Shown piece by piece: positions 42,065 through 50,582 of a stretch of DNA of 64,000 nt. How positions within the stretch are numbered: position 1 is the first letter of the stretch; each line of letters opens with the position of its first letter. A program made the position numbers and the translations under genes. This DNA is from Candidatus Methanophagaceae archaeon (GTDB lineage Archaea; Halobacteriota; Syntropharchaeia; Alkanophagales; Methanospirareceae). A model generated the notes under the pieces. That model was given only the letters and a program-made list of their open reading frames with translations, made no database searches and was not told where the DNA came from. The DNA lies in NCBI GenBank assembly GCA_003194435.1, contig PQXC01000012.1:1-64000 (forward strand), given 5' to 3'.

Positions 42065-42895
42065 ATGGTTAAGAAGGTATACGGAGTCATAGGCAATCCG
42101 ATAGAGCATAGCCTCTCGCCCGTTATGCATAATGCGGCATTTGAGGCTCTGGGGCTGGATGCTATTTATCTCGCATTTAGAGTGGCTGAGCATGAGCTTG
42201 GTGATGCGATAAGGGGTGCAAAGAGTCTTGGCATCGCCGGGCTCAATGTGACTATACCACTGAAGGAGAAGGCACTTGCTTTCGTTGACGCTGATGATAT
42301 AGCGAGCCGGATAGGTGCGATAAATACAATAGATTTCAGTACCGATACTCCCACTGGCTACAATACCGATGGTATAGGTGCATTGACGGTATTGAAGGAG
42401 AGGGTGGGAGAAATAAGAGGTAAGGAGGTCTTAATTCTCGGCGCTGGCGGTGCAGCACGTGCTATCGCATTCTATCTTGATGCCGAAGGTGCGAGACTAA
42501 CGATAGCGAATCGAACAGAAGATAGAGCTGCTATGCTCGCTTCTTCACTCCACAATGCGGGTTTTATCAGTTTGCGCGAGGAAGAGCTTAAACGCCATAT
42601 CAGAGATGCCGATATCCTGATAAATACCACCCCAGTTGGTATGTATCCACGGACAGATGTAACGTTAGTGAATGCCGGGATGATGCATTCCGAGCTCGTG
42701 GTGTTCGATATCGTCTATAATCCTGCGGAGACGAAGTTGTTGAGGGAAGCGAAGAAGGCGGGTGTGCAAACGATAATCGAGGGCGTGAAGATGCTTGTGT
42801 ATCAGGGTGCCGCATCGTTCAGGATATGGACGGGCATGGAACCCCCGGTGGAAATAATGGAGTCGGCAGTTCGAAAAGCACTGTCGCTATCATGA
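42065..42895 (+). CDS. aroE: Shikimate dehydrogenase
   Basis: 276 residues. NADPH-dependent reduction of 3-dehydroshikimate. GNPIEHSLSPVMHNAAF holds the substrate Ser residues, GLNVTIPLKEKAL has the catalytic Lys, GYNTDGIGALTVL, the NADP loop is LILGAGGAARAIAF followed by ANRTEDRA, and the end has GAASFRIWTGMEPP. AAAGGAG at about 42051 precedes the ATG and a TATA-like TTATTTATATTT lies near 42013-42025. Confidence 0.95.
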   Translation: MVKKVYGVIGNPIEHSLSPVMHNAAFEALGLDAIYLAFRVAEHELGDAIRGAKSLGIAGLNVTIPLKEKALAFVDADDIASRIGAINTIDFSTDTPTGYNTDGIGALTVLKERVGEIRGKEVLILGAGGAARAIAFYLDAEGARLTIANRTEDRAAMLASSLHNAGFISLREEELKRHIRDADILINTTPVGMYPRTDVTLVNAGMMHSELVVFDIVYNPAETKLLREAKKAGVQTIIEGVKMLVYQGAASFRIWTGMEPPVEIMESAVRKALSLS

Positions 42896-42995
42896 CCCCA
42901 AGTTATGCATCGTGGCGTATGGCGTGGAGTTCGACCTGCTTCTGACGCCAATCCACAAAAAGCTGAAAGTTTACCATTAATAAAAGCCCGCCCGA

Positions 42996-43119
42996 AGCGA
43001 TTTTATATAACGTTCTGGGGATATGTGAAGTTTGCGAGAGCAAATTTGGGCGAGCGTGAGCGAGCCACATATCCTCCTGTTATGCGCAGCGAACGCCCGT
43101 GAGCGTAGTGTGAAAATCG
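42996..43119 (+). ncRNA. Candidate structured RNA with two GNRA-capped hairpins
   Basis: Nested pairings: outer GCGATTTT (42996-43003) with AAAATCGC (43112-43119); ATAAC (43007-43011) with GTTAT (43079-43083); GGATATGT (43019-43026) with ACATATCC (43067-43074). Inside lie two hairpins: TTTGC-GAGA-GCAAA (43031-43044) and GGC-GA-GC-GTGA-GC-GA-GCC (43049-43066), the latter with opposed GA/GA steps able to form sheared pairs. Both loops fit GNRA on the plus strand. No known RNA family was recognised. The overlapping plus-strand frame (42905-43102) has no protein-like features. Confidence 0.5.
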
Positions 43120-43141
43120 CAAAGCAATCCTCCCATATTAA

Positions 43142-44371
43142 TTAATTGCCTTTTTCTCCAACTATTTCAAATTTTGATGGCAGCGGGTATTTTGCATACT
43201 CATTTCTAATAACTCTTGCCTTATGGGAATAAATGTACCCTTGAGCATCCTTTACAAAATACTCTGTTGTGACGATAACTCCAGATATAGTAGAATTATT
43301 TTTCAGTAATTGTTTAATCAGGGAGTCGAGTCGCTCGAAATCCCTATCTATCATCTTACGATCTATCATGTTTAAATTAACGTAGATTAATCCAGGTCGC
43401 TTTCCACTTAACTGTTGTTTAGCATCTTTAATAGTTTCAATTACACTTGTAATACGCTCAGGAAGTACAGCACTTTTGAAGCCAAAAATTCTTGGATTTC
43501 TGATAAAAATTTTACCATTTTCTTTTTTTCGTACTTCTACTGCTGGAACCACATAATCAAGTTCCTCACTTGTACCAAACTCAATTCCTTCTGATTCTAT
43601 TTCTTGATCCTTTAAAGAAAGTATCTGTAAAGTAATGCCAATACCTCTATCACGAAATGCGAACCTGCCCTGCTTTTTTTCTTTTATAAGCTTCTGAAGT
43701 TGCCGTAAGATAAATTCCACGTCTTCCTTTTCAGGATCTCTTTGTGTTTTGATATAAAGTGCATAATTTAGTCCGAAGTGCTCCATCATTCCAGATGCCT
43801 TACGCGAAATCAATTTCCAATATTCGGTATTTCTTATATCTCTGTTAGTCTTTCTATCTTTTTTCTTACATTCAACTTCAACCTCTTTATTGACCAATAA
43901 GTCTGGAGTTTTTTCTCGTTCTTTTGATTTTGTCTCTACAAATTCAACAGAATAACCTTTCCGTGCATATGCAGCAGCTACTTCGATTTCATAAGTTGTT
44001 TTATCAAAAAGTGCTTTGTCAGATGAAGTCAAATCCCGAATTTTCCCATCTAAACCTTTGGTATTCTGATTCTTCAAAACAAACAGGTTCTCACCAAGGT
44101 AAGATAATCTTAGAATTTGTTCGGAAACCTCAAAAAATTTCTTTTCAACACAAGTTTTCAATTGCTTATCTGTTTGATAAATTAGAAAAGCTAAAGGGTG
44201 AAATCTTTCAGTATAGTCAATAAAACTCAATTTTCTTAACTTCTTAGGTGGTTTATAAGAATAAATCTTCTCAAGTTCTTTAGAGAGCCAAGCATTTCCA
44301 ACTACATCTCCAACTAATTGTTTAACTAGCATTATATATTTTATGCAATTCTCAAAATTTATTTCCCTCAT
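43142..44371 (-). CDS. PD-(D/E)XK-like nuclease domain protein, AT-rich
   Basis: 409 residues, Lys/Glu/Ile-rich. Residues about 130-180 hold YEIEVAAAYARKGYSVEFVE, then TPDLLV and VEVECKKKD, the E...PD...(D/E)xK layout of restriction-endonuclease-like folds (compare archaeal Holliday resolvase and Mrr-like domains). The C-terminal half has no recognised domain. The DNA is clearly more AT-rich than neighbouring genes, and flanks hold structured repeats, so it is probably horizontally acquired. No methyltransferase is adjacent. Role (defence, repair or selfish) is open. Confidence 0.6.
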   Translation of the reverse strand: MREINFENCIKYIMLVKQLVGDVVGNAWLSKELEKIYSYKPPKKLRKLSFIDYTERFHPLAFLIYQTDKQLKTCVEKKFFEVSEQILRLSYLGENLFVLKNQNTKGLDGKIRDLTSSDKALFDKTTYEIEVAAAYARKGYSVEFVETKSKEREKTPDLLVNKEVEVECKKKDRKTNRDIRNTEYWKLISRKASGMMEHFGLNYALYIKTQRDPEKEDVEFILRQLQKLIKEKKQGRFAFRDRGIGITLQILSLKDQEIESEGIEFGTSEELDYVVPAVEVRKKENGKIFIRNPRIFGFKSAVLPERITSVIETIKDAKQQLSGKRPGLIYVNLNMIDRKMIDRDFERLDSLIKQLLKNNSTISGVIVTTEYFVKDAQGYIYSHKARVIRNEYAKYPLPSKFEIVGEKGN

Positions 44372-44395
44372 AGTAGTCCCTCATATCTACCCTTC

Positions 44396-44536
44396 TTAAA
44401 ACCGATTTGAGCATTGCGTATAACTCGTTATATCTGCAATGCGTATATCCTTCCATTTTGGTGTTATATCCGCAATATTGCGCATATACATCCCTCTGGA
44501 TGAAACTCCCATTTCCTCGATCTTCCTTCCTTTCAT
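44396..44536 (-). CDS. Possible 46-aa ORF upstream of the nuclease-like gene
   Basis: 47 codons from ATG, ending 25 bases before the nuclease start on the same strand. The product (start MKGRKIEEMGVSSRGMYMRN) repeats an (R/D)IADIT word twice (NIADITPKWKDIRIADITSY), which mirrors palindromic DNA in this stretch. No family recognised and only a weak ribosome site, so it could be leader sequence. Confidence 0.3.
   Translation of the reverse strand: MKGRKIEEMGVSSRGMYMRNIADITPKWKDIRIADITSYTQCSNRF
44411..44482. promoter_or_regulatory. Cluster of palindromes upstream of the nuclease-like gene
   Basis: GCATTGC (44411-44417) pairs with GCAATGC (44436-44442), and inside them TATAAC pairs with GTTATA. 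Thirty bases on is a perfect 12-bp palindrome CGCAATATTGCG (44471-44482). The GCAAT/ATTGC core recurs four times in 72 bases, as expected of multiple sites for one dimeric regulator. Confidence 0.45.
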
Positions 44537-44584
44537 CCTTTTACGCCTCCTCCATTCTCTTTCTCAAACAAACTATCTAACTAT

Positions 44585-45274
44585 CTAATGGACTGGGATG
44601 CACCCCGCTATCAGTCGTTTTGCCCACTTCAGTTTCTTCCTCTTCCTTTCGGTTACTTGCGTATCCTCGAAATCAAACCCTAAAAGCTCTATCCGCCTCG
44701 CACCAAACTCCTTCGCAACGAATACACAGCGGTCACCATCAGTGAATCCCCCGAAGTTGAAGATATTCGTATTCGAGGCGTGCCCGTGAGGCGTTATCGG
44801 ACTGCTCTGGGCTGTGCATATCACATTCGCATTCAGTGCGGGCAGTACCTTCTTCAACATCTCTATATTGTCACCATGCGCATGCACAATGACTATCGAA
44901 CCGAGTCTGTTTGCATATATTATATCAGGGATATATCCATCCAGGTCACTAACAATGACATCGGGTAATATAGCATCGCGAATGAGAACAGAAGTGGCGC
45001 CGTCCGCGGCGATTATAACGCGTCCACGCTGAGAAGGTTCGCGTTCGAGCCCCTTAGCCCTTATATCCATCTCCAGACAGGGCGCATTGCCACATATCAT
45101 CGCTTCTTTACCATTTATTCGCTCTTCTAATTCATTCTGTACCCTCAAGCTATCTATGGCTCTATGACCCATAATTTCTGAGGCTATTCTCATCGCTTCC
45201 TTGTCTCTCTCTTCATCAAACCCAAAATCTTTCAGTATATCTTCATATATCGCGCGCCAATCACTGTTCCGCAT
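44585..45274 (-). CDS. mptE: 6-hydroxymethylpterin pyrophosphokinase, archaeal type (DUF115)
   Basis: 229 residues. MICGNAPCLEMDI, VIIAADGATSVLIRDAILPDVIVSDLDGYIPDI, VHAHGDNIEMLKKVLP and FGGFTDGDRCVFVAKEFGARRIELLGFDF are the DUF115/MptE words. MptE diphosphorylates 6-hydroxymethyl-7,8-dihydropterin on the way to tetrahydromethanopterin. It replaces bacterial FolK in archaea, and fits the C1 genes in this window (Fae-Hps, MfnB). Confidence 0.88.
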   Translation of the reverse strand: MRNSDWRAIYEDILKDFGFDEERDKEAMRIASEIMGHRAIDSLRVQNELEERINGKEAMICGNAPCLEMDIRAKGLEREPSQRGRVIIAADGATSVLIRDAILPDVIVSDLDGYIPDIIYANRLGSIVIVHAHGDNIEMLKKVLPALNANVICTAQSSPITPHGHASNTNIFNFGGFTDGDRCVFVAKEFGARRIELLGFDFEDTQVTERKRKKLKWAKRLIAGCIPVH

Positions 45275-45350
45275 TATCTTAATAATAGTAATAAATGATA
45301 CATTGTGAGTATGTATATTAGGTAATTAGTTAAAAGAATAGTTTAAGCAA

Positions 45351-46838
45351 ATGGCAGGAGATACAGATGCTGAGGTAAGCGGGGCAGAGCAGAAGAGAGG
45401 GAAAGTAGTACAGGTTATCTTTGGCTGCGGGCGAATGGGCTACGCAGTGGCAAAGGAATTGAAACGGTGTGGTAGTGATGTTGTCATCGTGGATATAGAT
45501 GATAAGAAGGTGGAACTGCTGAAGGAAGAGGACTTCATTGCGTTCGTGGGGGATATAAGCGACCCGGATACAGTGGAGGTTATAAAAAGCGAGGGCACGC
45601 CGGAAGTGGTCTTTGTCATGAGCAGCAATGGCGAGGTGAACAGGAAGGCGGCGAGGAATATAAAGGAGAAGCTACCAGATGCTCAGCTTGTGGTGCGAGC
45701 GATTGAACCGGGGGATAAAGAGGCACTGAAGGAGCTGGATGTGGATGTGATTCTTGCTATACCAGATCTGACAGCGAAAACAGCACTGGACTATCTGGAG
45801 CGGATGAAGTTCAGGAAGAAGGCGAAGAAATTAACGCAAATAATAGGCGAGATAAAGAAGAAGCCTGACGGTAAGTTAGGTATTGTCGTCCATGACAGCC
45901 CAGACCCTGACGCAATAGCTTCCGGGCTCGCACTCAAGCAGATAGCAAGGCAGGTAGGAGTACCAGCGGACATACTCTACAGGGGCGAGATAGGACACCA
46001 TGTGAATCGCGCATTTGTGAACATCCTGGGGATAGAGATGCGGAGGATAGAAAGAGAAGATGATTTGCGAAGCTATGCGAAACTGGCACTGGTTGACGCC
46101 TCTGTTCCTGGCGCTAACAATCCATTAACCGATAAAAATGACGTATCTATTATCATAGATCACCATGTAGCGAACGATAAGGGTAAAGTGCATGCCGAAT
46201 TCATAGATATACAGACGGATAGTGGTGCAACATCAACGATAATGACGAGGTATCTGCGTGAGCTGGGTATACCGGTAGACAAAATTCTTGCAACTGCGTT
46301 ATTACATGGTATAAGGACAGATACAAGTGGATTTAAGCGAGAGACACACCCGGCAGATTTCTATGCCGCGGCATTCCTGCATTTGAGGGCAGATAAAGAG
46401 CTATTAGATCAGATAGAGACACCTCCCATGTCCACAGAGATGTTGAATGTGGTGGGTGGTGCGATACAGCATAAGAAGATAAAGGGGAGCTATCTGATCA
46501 CGAGTGTGGGGGTAGTAGCGAATCGCGATGCCATACCGCAGGCGGCGGATTATCTGCTCAATCTGGAAGGGATATCAACGGTGGTGGTGATAGGGCTATG
46601 CGAGGACATGATATGCGTTTCAGGGCGGAGTAAAGATATAAGGGTGAATATAGGAGATGCCTTTGTACGCGCGTTCGGGGATATCGGCTCAGCGGGCGGG
46701 CATGCCACTATGGCTGCGGCGCAGTTGCCACTGGGCATCTTCAAGGGTGTAAAGGACAAGGAGACGATAATGCAGCTTGCGGAAGATGCGGTATCAAGGC
46801 GGTTCCTCTCGGTGATGAAGGAAGAGAAGAGCGAATAG
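45351..46838 (+). CDS. RCK (TrkA-N) and DHH/DHHA1 phosphoesterase fusion
   Basis: 495 residues. Residues 20-140 form an RCK NAD-binding domain (IFGCGRMGYAVAKELKRCGSDVVIVDID). From about 175 a DHH phosphoesterase: VVHDSPDPDAIASGLALKQIA, DASVPGANNP, IIIDHHVAN (the DHH motif) and a C-terminal DHHA1 part with GGHATMAAAQLP. Archaeal relatives resemble c-di-AMP or nanoRNA-cleaving enzymes. Joining a ligand-sensing RCK domain to a DHH domain suggests cleavage tuned by a nucleotide or redox state. Substrate is not known. Confidence 0.88.
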   Translation: MAGDTDAEVSGAEQKRGKVVQVIFGCGRMGYAVAKELKRCGSDVVIVDIDDKKVELLKEEDFIAFVGDISDPDTVEVIKSEGTPEVVFVMSSNGEVNRKAARNIKEKLPDAQLVVRAIEPGDKEALKELDVDVILAIPDLTAKTALDYLERMKFRKKAKKLTQIIGEIKKKPDGKLGIVVHDSPDPDAIASGLALKQIARQVGVPADILYRGEIGHHVNRAFVNILGIEMRRIEREDDLRSYAKLALVDASVPGANNPLTDKNDVSIIIDHHVANDKGKVHAEFIDIQTDSGATSTIMTRYLRELGIPVDKILATALLHGIRTDTSGFKRETHPADFYAAAFLHLRADKELLDQIETPPMSTEMLNVVGGAIQHKKIKGSYLITSVGVVANRDAIPQAADYLLNLEGISTVVVIGLCEDMICVSGRSKDIRVNIGDAFVRAFGDIGSAGGHATMAAAQLPLGIFKGVKDKETIMQLAEDAVSRRFLSVMKEEKSE

Positions 46839-46847
46839 ATAAAAAAT

Positions 46848-47153
46848 TTATATACGCACCATCTGTGCGTGCGGTACACCACCAATGAATATCACGTTTG
46901 CCTCTTCAATGAAGGAATTGGCAAGTGCACATCTCACCGCCCTTTCTCCAACCAGATTCGCAATCGTTGCCTGTCTCAGACTTGCAACCACTTCGCTCTC
47001 AGTTACTGCTTCGCCTTTATAAAAGGACTCAGATACCTCAAGAGTGAGCCCGCCCTCCTCTAAGTGCTTACCTATCAGCTCGATATCGCAAACCGCCACG
47101 AGTACGTCAGGCCCGATGTCATACCTCTTTATGTATATATCCCCCTGATTCAC
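46848..47153 (-). CDS. DUF424 family protein
   Basis: 101 residues: VLVAVCDIELIGKHLEEGGLTLEVSESFYKGE and LVGERAVRCALANSFIEEANVIFIGGVPHAQMVRI match DUF424, a small archaeal family often placed near translation genes and of unknown function. It converges with the RCK-DHH gene, nine bases between stops. Confidence 0.8.
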   Translation of the reverse strand: MNQGDIYIKRYDIGPDVLVAVCDIELIGKHLEEGGLTLEVSESFYKGEAVTESEVVASLRQATIANLVGERAVRCALANSFIEEANVIFIGGVPHAQMVRI

Positions 47154-47301
47154 AATGGTAATAAAAAGAGATAGTAAAAGAAAAATGTTTGGAATAAAAT
47201 GAAATGAATGAACAAATGAGGCTATACAAAGAAAAGGAAATAAAACTTTTAGTAGTGCAGAATGACTATATCTTAATTAATTATCTTTAAGATTATGTTA
47301 A

Positions 47302-47376
47302 GGGCTCGTAGCTTAGGCTGGTTGGAGCGCTCGGCTGATAACCGAGAGGTCCGGAGTTCAAATCTCCGCGGGCCCA
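47302..47376 (+). tRNA. tRNA-Ile (GAU)
   Basis: Acceptor GGGCTCG pairs with CGGGCCC (last base 47375), discriminator A at 47376. D-arm region TAGCTTAGGCTGGTTGGAGC, anticodon stem CTCGG-CTGATAA-CCGAG with GAT, and T-arm CGGAGTTCAAATCTCCG. No intron and no encoded CCA. It lies 26 bases before the marker protein 6 gene. Confidence 0.95.
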
Positions 47377-47401
47377 TAAAATAAAGGAGGAAGAGAAGGA
47401 G

Positions 47402-47767
47402 ATGGGTATTGAGACGAGGGTGATAATGATCTCACCCGACTCAAATGTAACACCGGCACAAATAAAGAGCAAAATTCTGTCAATACTTAGTGACCCGGAC
47501 TCGAACAGGGATATCAAGGTGAAGGAGACATGTTATGGTGCATTACTGGAGGGAGAAGCGGCGGACTTGAAGCGGATAATGGAGGAGGTGAGGGAAATGG
47601 ACAGGAATGGCATCTACTCGAAACCGCGAGGCTTTCCTGTTGGTGACCCGCGAATATGCCGTGCAACGAGGCGAGGGGGTCCGAGACCAGGTTTCCATCA
47701 GCTTGAACTGGAGAACTCGCTCTTGCCAAAGGTAAGACGGGCACTGGATAAGATAGAAGGGGAATAA
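47402..47767 (+). CDS. Methanogenesis marker protein 6
   Basis: 121 residues. [18 protein letters not shown] at the start and [52 protein letters not shown] at the end match the marker 6 family, confined to methanogens and related methyl-coenzyme M reductase carriers. Function unproven; thought to be tied to MCR maturation or modification. GGAGGAAGAGAAGGAG precedes the ATG, and fae-hps follows five bases after the stop. Confidence 0.88.
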   Translation: MGIETRVIMISPDSNVTPAQIKSKILSILSDPDSNRDIKVKETCYGALLEGEAADLKRIMEEVREMDRNGIYSKPRGFPVGDPRICRATRRGGPRPGFHQLELENSLLPKVRRALDKIEGE

Positions 47768-47771
47768 GGCT

Positions 47772-48959
47772 ATGTATGTTGGTGAGGCACTGATAGGGGA
47801 AGGTCCAGAGGTCGCTCACATTGATCTGATGATAGGTGACAAGTATGGACCTGTTGGAGTAGCATTCACAAATGCTCTCAGTCAGTTATCTGCTGGACAC
47901 ACTCCGGTATTCGCAGTGATAAGACCGAATCTACCGGTAAAACCACCTACATTGATCGTGCCGAAAGTGACAGTGCAGAACATGAAGGATGCGGATAAGA
48001 TCTTTGGACCCGCACAGAGTGCAGTAGCGAAGGCGGTAGCAGATTCGGTGGAGGAGGGGATAATACAGGCGGATAAGGCAGAAGATTTCGTGGTGATTGC
48101 GAGTGTATTCGTGCATCCCAAGGCGCGTGATTATAATAAGATATACCGGTTCAACTATGGAGCGGCGAAATTAGCGATAAAACGTGCGATGACCGGCTTC
48201 CCGGATGTAAAGAAGGTGCTGTACGAGAAGGACAGGTCACGGCATCCTTCACTGGGTATGAAAGTGACGAAGTTGTGGGACCCACCATATCTGCAGGTTG
48301 CACTGGACATACCAAATTGGAATCACATGGAGCGGGTGGTAAAGGAATTACCAAGGAATGACCATCTGATTATAGAGGCGGGCACGCCACTGATAAAGCG
48401 ATATGGAGTGGATATAGTGGGTAAGATAAAGGAGATAAAGCCCGAGACGTTTGTGGTCGCCGATTTGAAGACGCTCGATACAGGTAATCTGGAAGCGAGA
48501 ATGGTTGCGGACTCTGGTGCTGATGCGGTAGTGATCTCTGGTCTTGCACCGCTTCGGACAATAGAGAAAGCGATAGAAGAGGCGAGGAAGACAGGCATAT
48601 ACTCCAGCCTGGATATGTTGAATGTTAGAAGCCCAATAGAACTGCTAAAAGAGTTGAGCATAGGTGGGCTGATGCCGGATGTTGTGGAACTGCATCGTGC
48701 GATAGACGTTGAGGAACTGGGCGAAGAGCATGCGTGGGGTAACATAGAAGAGATAAAACGCATAGGTGGTAACATTCTGGTTGCAGTTGCAGGTGGGATA
48801 AGGGAGGAGAATGCACCTGAGGCATTGAAGGGCGGTGCAGATATACTGATTGTGGGTCGTGGTATAACGAACTCGAAGGATGTGGAGGGCACAGCGAGGC
48901 GATTCCTGAGATTGATGAAGGAGGAGATAGACCAGTACCGGGTGATGACCGATTTCTGA
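47772..48959 (+). CDS. fae-hps: Bifunctional formaldehyde-activating enzyme / 3-hexulose-6-phosphate synthase
   Basis: 395 residues. Residues 1-165 are Fae ([59 protein letters not shown]), which joins formaldehyde to tetrahydromethanopterin. From about 175 Hps follows ([31 protein letters not shown] with the catalytic Asp-x-Lys-x-x-Asp, [13 protein letters not shown]). In archaea the fusion releases ribulose-5-phosphate from hexulose phosphate and passes formaldehyde to the carrier, which makes pentoses without the oxidative route. The Hps half is intact, unlike the duplicated one at 29.7 kb. Confidence 0.93.
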   Translation: MYVGEALIGEGPEVAHIDLMIGDKYGPVGVAFTNALSQLSAGHTPVFAVIRPNLPVKPPTLIVPKVTVQNMKDADKIFGPAQSAVAKAVADSVEEGIIQADKAEDFVVIASVFVHPKARDYNKIYRFNYGAAKLAIKRAMTGFPDVKKVLYEKDRSRHPSLGMKVTKLWDPPYLQVALDIPNWNHMERVVKELPRNDHLIIEAGTPLIKRYGVDIVGKIKEIKPETFVVADLKTLDTGNLEARMVADSGADAVVISGLAPLRTIEKAIEEARKTGIYSSLDMLNVRSPIELLKELSIGGLMPDVVELHRAIDVEELGEEHAWGNIEEIKRIGGNILVAVAGGIREENAPEALKGGADILIVGRGITNSKDVEGTARRFLRLMKEEIDQYRVMTDF

Positions 48960-48975
48960 TTTCTAATATCTGAAC

Positions 48976-49698
48976 ATGAGGCTGTTCTTCGTGATGGACC
49001 TGCTCAACGGCATGGTGGTGCATGCGGATGCGAAGAGAGGTGCACGTGCGAAGTATCAGCCGATTCATCTTTACAGTTCGATTGTCAGCACATCGGAACC
49101 CATGCAAGTAATTGAGGAGATAAGACCCGCTGCTGTTTATATCGCCGACCTGAACAGGCTTATGGGTACCGGCTCCAACCGTGAGATACTGGATGCGCTG
49201 AGACAAAAGTACAGAGCGATGTGGATGGCACTGGATTACGGTATAAAATCCATAGAGGACGTCGGAGACATAATCGAGATGGCTGACAGTATCATTCTGG
49301 GCACGGAAACAGCGTCACTGGATTTGATTCGTGAAGTGAGCGCTAAATACTCGGCGGTGCATGCACCTTCAATAACAGTGAGTATAGACCTCTTCAATAA
49401 GGAGGTGCAGACCACTGATAGGAGGATGAGGATGGACCCACTGAGCTTGATAATGGAGCTAAATTCTTATCCAATTCATGATATTATCATACTGGAACTG
49501 GACAGAGTGGGCACGGGGGTAGGTGTGGACTTTGATTTCCTCGCTCGCGCAGTAGAAAGCTCCGAGCATGATATTCTGTGCGGCGGTGGTGTGAGGAGTT
49601 GTGAAGACCTCTACAAGATGGAGGATATGGGCATAAAGGGTGCACTTGTTGCTACTGCTATTCATAATGGTGCAATCCCGGTATCTTACCTGCATTAA
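48976..49698 (+). CDS. HisA-related barrel protein (COG1411-like)
   Basis: 240 residues: FFVMDLLNGMVVHADAKRGARAKYQPI, AAVYIADLNRLMGTGSN, MALDYGIKSIEDV, IILELDRVGTGVGVDFDFLARAVE and ILCGGGVRSCEDLYKME, a ProFAR-isomerase-like barrel with the phosphate-binding CGGGV. True HisA has a different DxD pattern and adjacent histidine genes; neither is present. Archaeal relatives are uncharacterised; the C1 and pentose neighbours may hint at sugar phosphates. Confidence 0.78.
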   Translation: MRLFFVMDLLNGMVVHADAKRGARAKYQPIHLYSSIVSTSEPMQVIEEIRPAAVYIADLNRLMGTGSNREILDALRQKYRAMWMALDYGIKSIEDVGDIIEMADSIILGTETASLDLIREVSAKYSAVHAPSITVSIDLFNKEVQTTDRRMRMDPLSLIMELNSYPIHDIIILELDRVGTGVGVDFDFLARAVESSEHDILCGGGVRSCEDLYKMEDMGIKGALVATAIHNGAIPVSYLH

Positions 49699-49719
49699 TT
49701 GCTATTGCTGTTGGTTGCT

Positions 49720-50061
49720 ATGGATGAGTCTGAGACATTTCAGGAAGCGGTATTGAAGCTGGTGATGCGGATACCGAAGGGCAGAGTGACGACTTACGGT
49801 AGTATAGCGACCGAAATAAAGGGTTCAGTACATGCTGCACGTGCAGTTGGGCAGGCACTTGCGAGGAATCCCCGTCCGGGTGTTATACCCTGCCATCGGG
49901 TGGTGCGAAGTGACGGTGATGTAGGAGGTTATAGTCGTGGTATAGCGAAGAAGATAGAGCTACTGAGAGCAGAGGGGATAGAGATAGAAGGTAGAAGGGT
50001 GAAGAATATCAATGAGGTACTTTTTCAGTTTTCCAGTTTTTCCAGCGTTGAGACAGGATGA
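49720..50061 (+). CDS. ogt: Methylated-DNA-protein cysteine methyltransferase (MGMT/Ogt)
   Basis: About 113 residues from ATG at 49720; TTG at 49699 would add LLLLV and directly abut the upstream gene. FQEAVLKLVMRIPKGRVTTYGSIATEI, ARAVGQALARNPRPGVIPCHRVVRSDGDVGGYSRG contain the active PCHRV Cys that takes alkyl groups from O6-alkylguanine. There is no N-terminal Ada-like domain, so this is the short form (alkyltransferase-like proteins have Trp instead of the Cys). It overlaps the next gene by four bases. Confidence 0.9.
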   Translation: MDESETFQEAVLKLVMRIPKGRVTTYGSIATEIKGSVHAARAVGQALARNPRPGVIPCHRVVRSDGDVGGYSRGIAKKIELLRAEGIEIEGRRVKNINEVLFQFSSFSSVETG

Positions 50062-50579
50062 GATTCGTAACTGACAGGATGCTGGGGAAGTTGAGCACAT
50101 GGTTGCGTATCCTGGGCTACGATACCGTATATGCGGCGGACCTGGATGTTAAAAATGATGAAGACCGATTTATAATCACATTCGCGGAACGAGAGGGGCG
50201 GATATTGCTCACACGTGACAGGGGTATGATAAGAGAGGCAAAGCGGAGGGGTATTCAACATGTGTATGTGAGAGATGGGGAAGTGATGGAACAATTGAAG
50301 GAGTTACTTCACCATAAAATAGATATAAATCTTGAACCTGTGCCGCGTCGGTGCAGCATCTGCAATGGTGAGCTCAGGAAGGTGAAGGAAGGTGAGGAGG
50401 CTATGCTGCTGGCTAAGAGCTATGTACCAAGAGATAAAATAGGGAAGACCGAGTTCTGGGTCTGCAATAACTGTGGCAGGATATACTGGAAAGGCTCTCA
50501 CTGGTTGAATATGCGTGCGAGACTGAATGATGTAAAAGGCAAAAATAGAAAAATACTTAATATGGAAGAGACAGATTGA
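50058..50579 (+). CDS. Mut7-C RNase domain protein with zinc ribbon
   Basis: 173 residues. RFVTDRMLGKLSTWLRILGYDTVYAADL and GRILLTRDRGMIREAKRRGI form the Mut7-C PIN-like RNase domain, with acidic residues in VTD and TRD. Two CxxC pairs (CSICNGEL and CNNCGRIYW) make a C-terminal zinc ribbon. These are stand-alone in archaea with RNA-processing roles inferred only. Coupled to the MGMT gene. Confidence 0.85.
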   Translation: MRFVTDRMLGKLSTWLRILGYDTVYAADLDVKNDEDRFIITFAEREGRILLTRDRGMIREAKRRGIQHVYVRDGEVMEQLKELLHHKIDINLEPVPRRCSICNGELRKVKEGEEAMLLAKSYVPRDKIGKTEFWVCNNCGRIYWKGSHWLNMRARLNDVKGKNRKILNMEETD

Positions 50580-50582
50580 GGG

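Noticed and set aside
42905-43102. 65-codon plus-strand ORF after aroE
   Set aside because: No protein-like pattern; it is explained by paired, GC-rich structured sequence, and it has no ribosome site.
47154-47301. Gene between DUF424 and tRNA-Ile
   Set aside because: AT-rich intergenic sequence with no ORF of merit; probably promoters.
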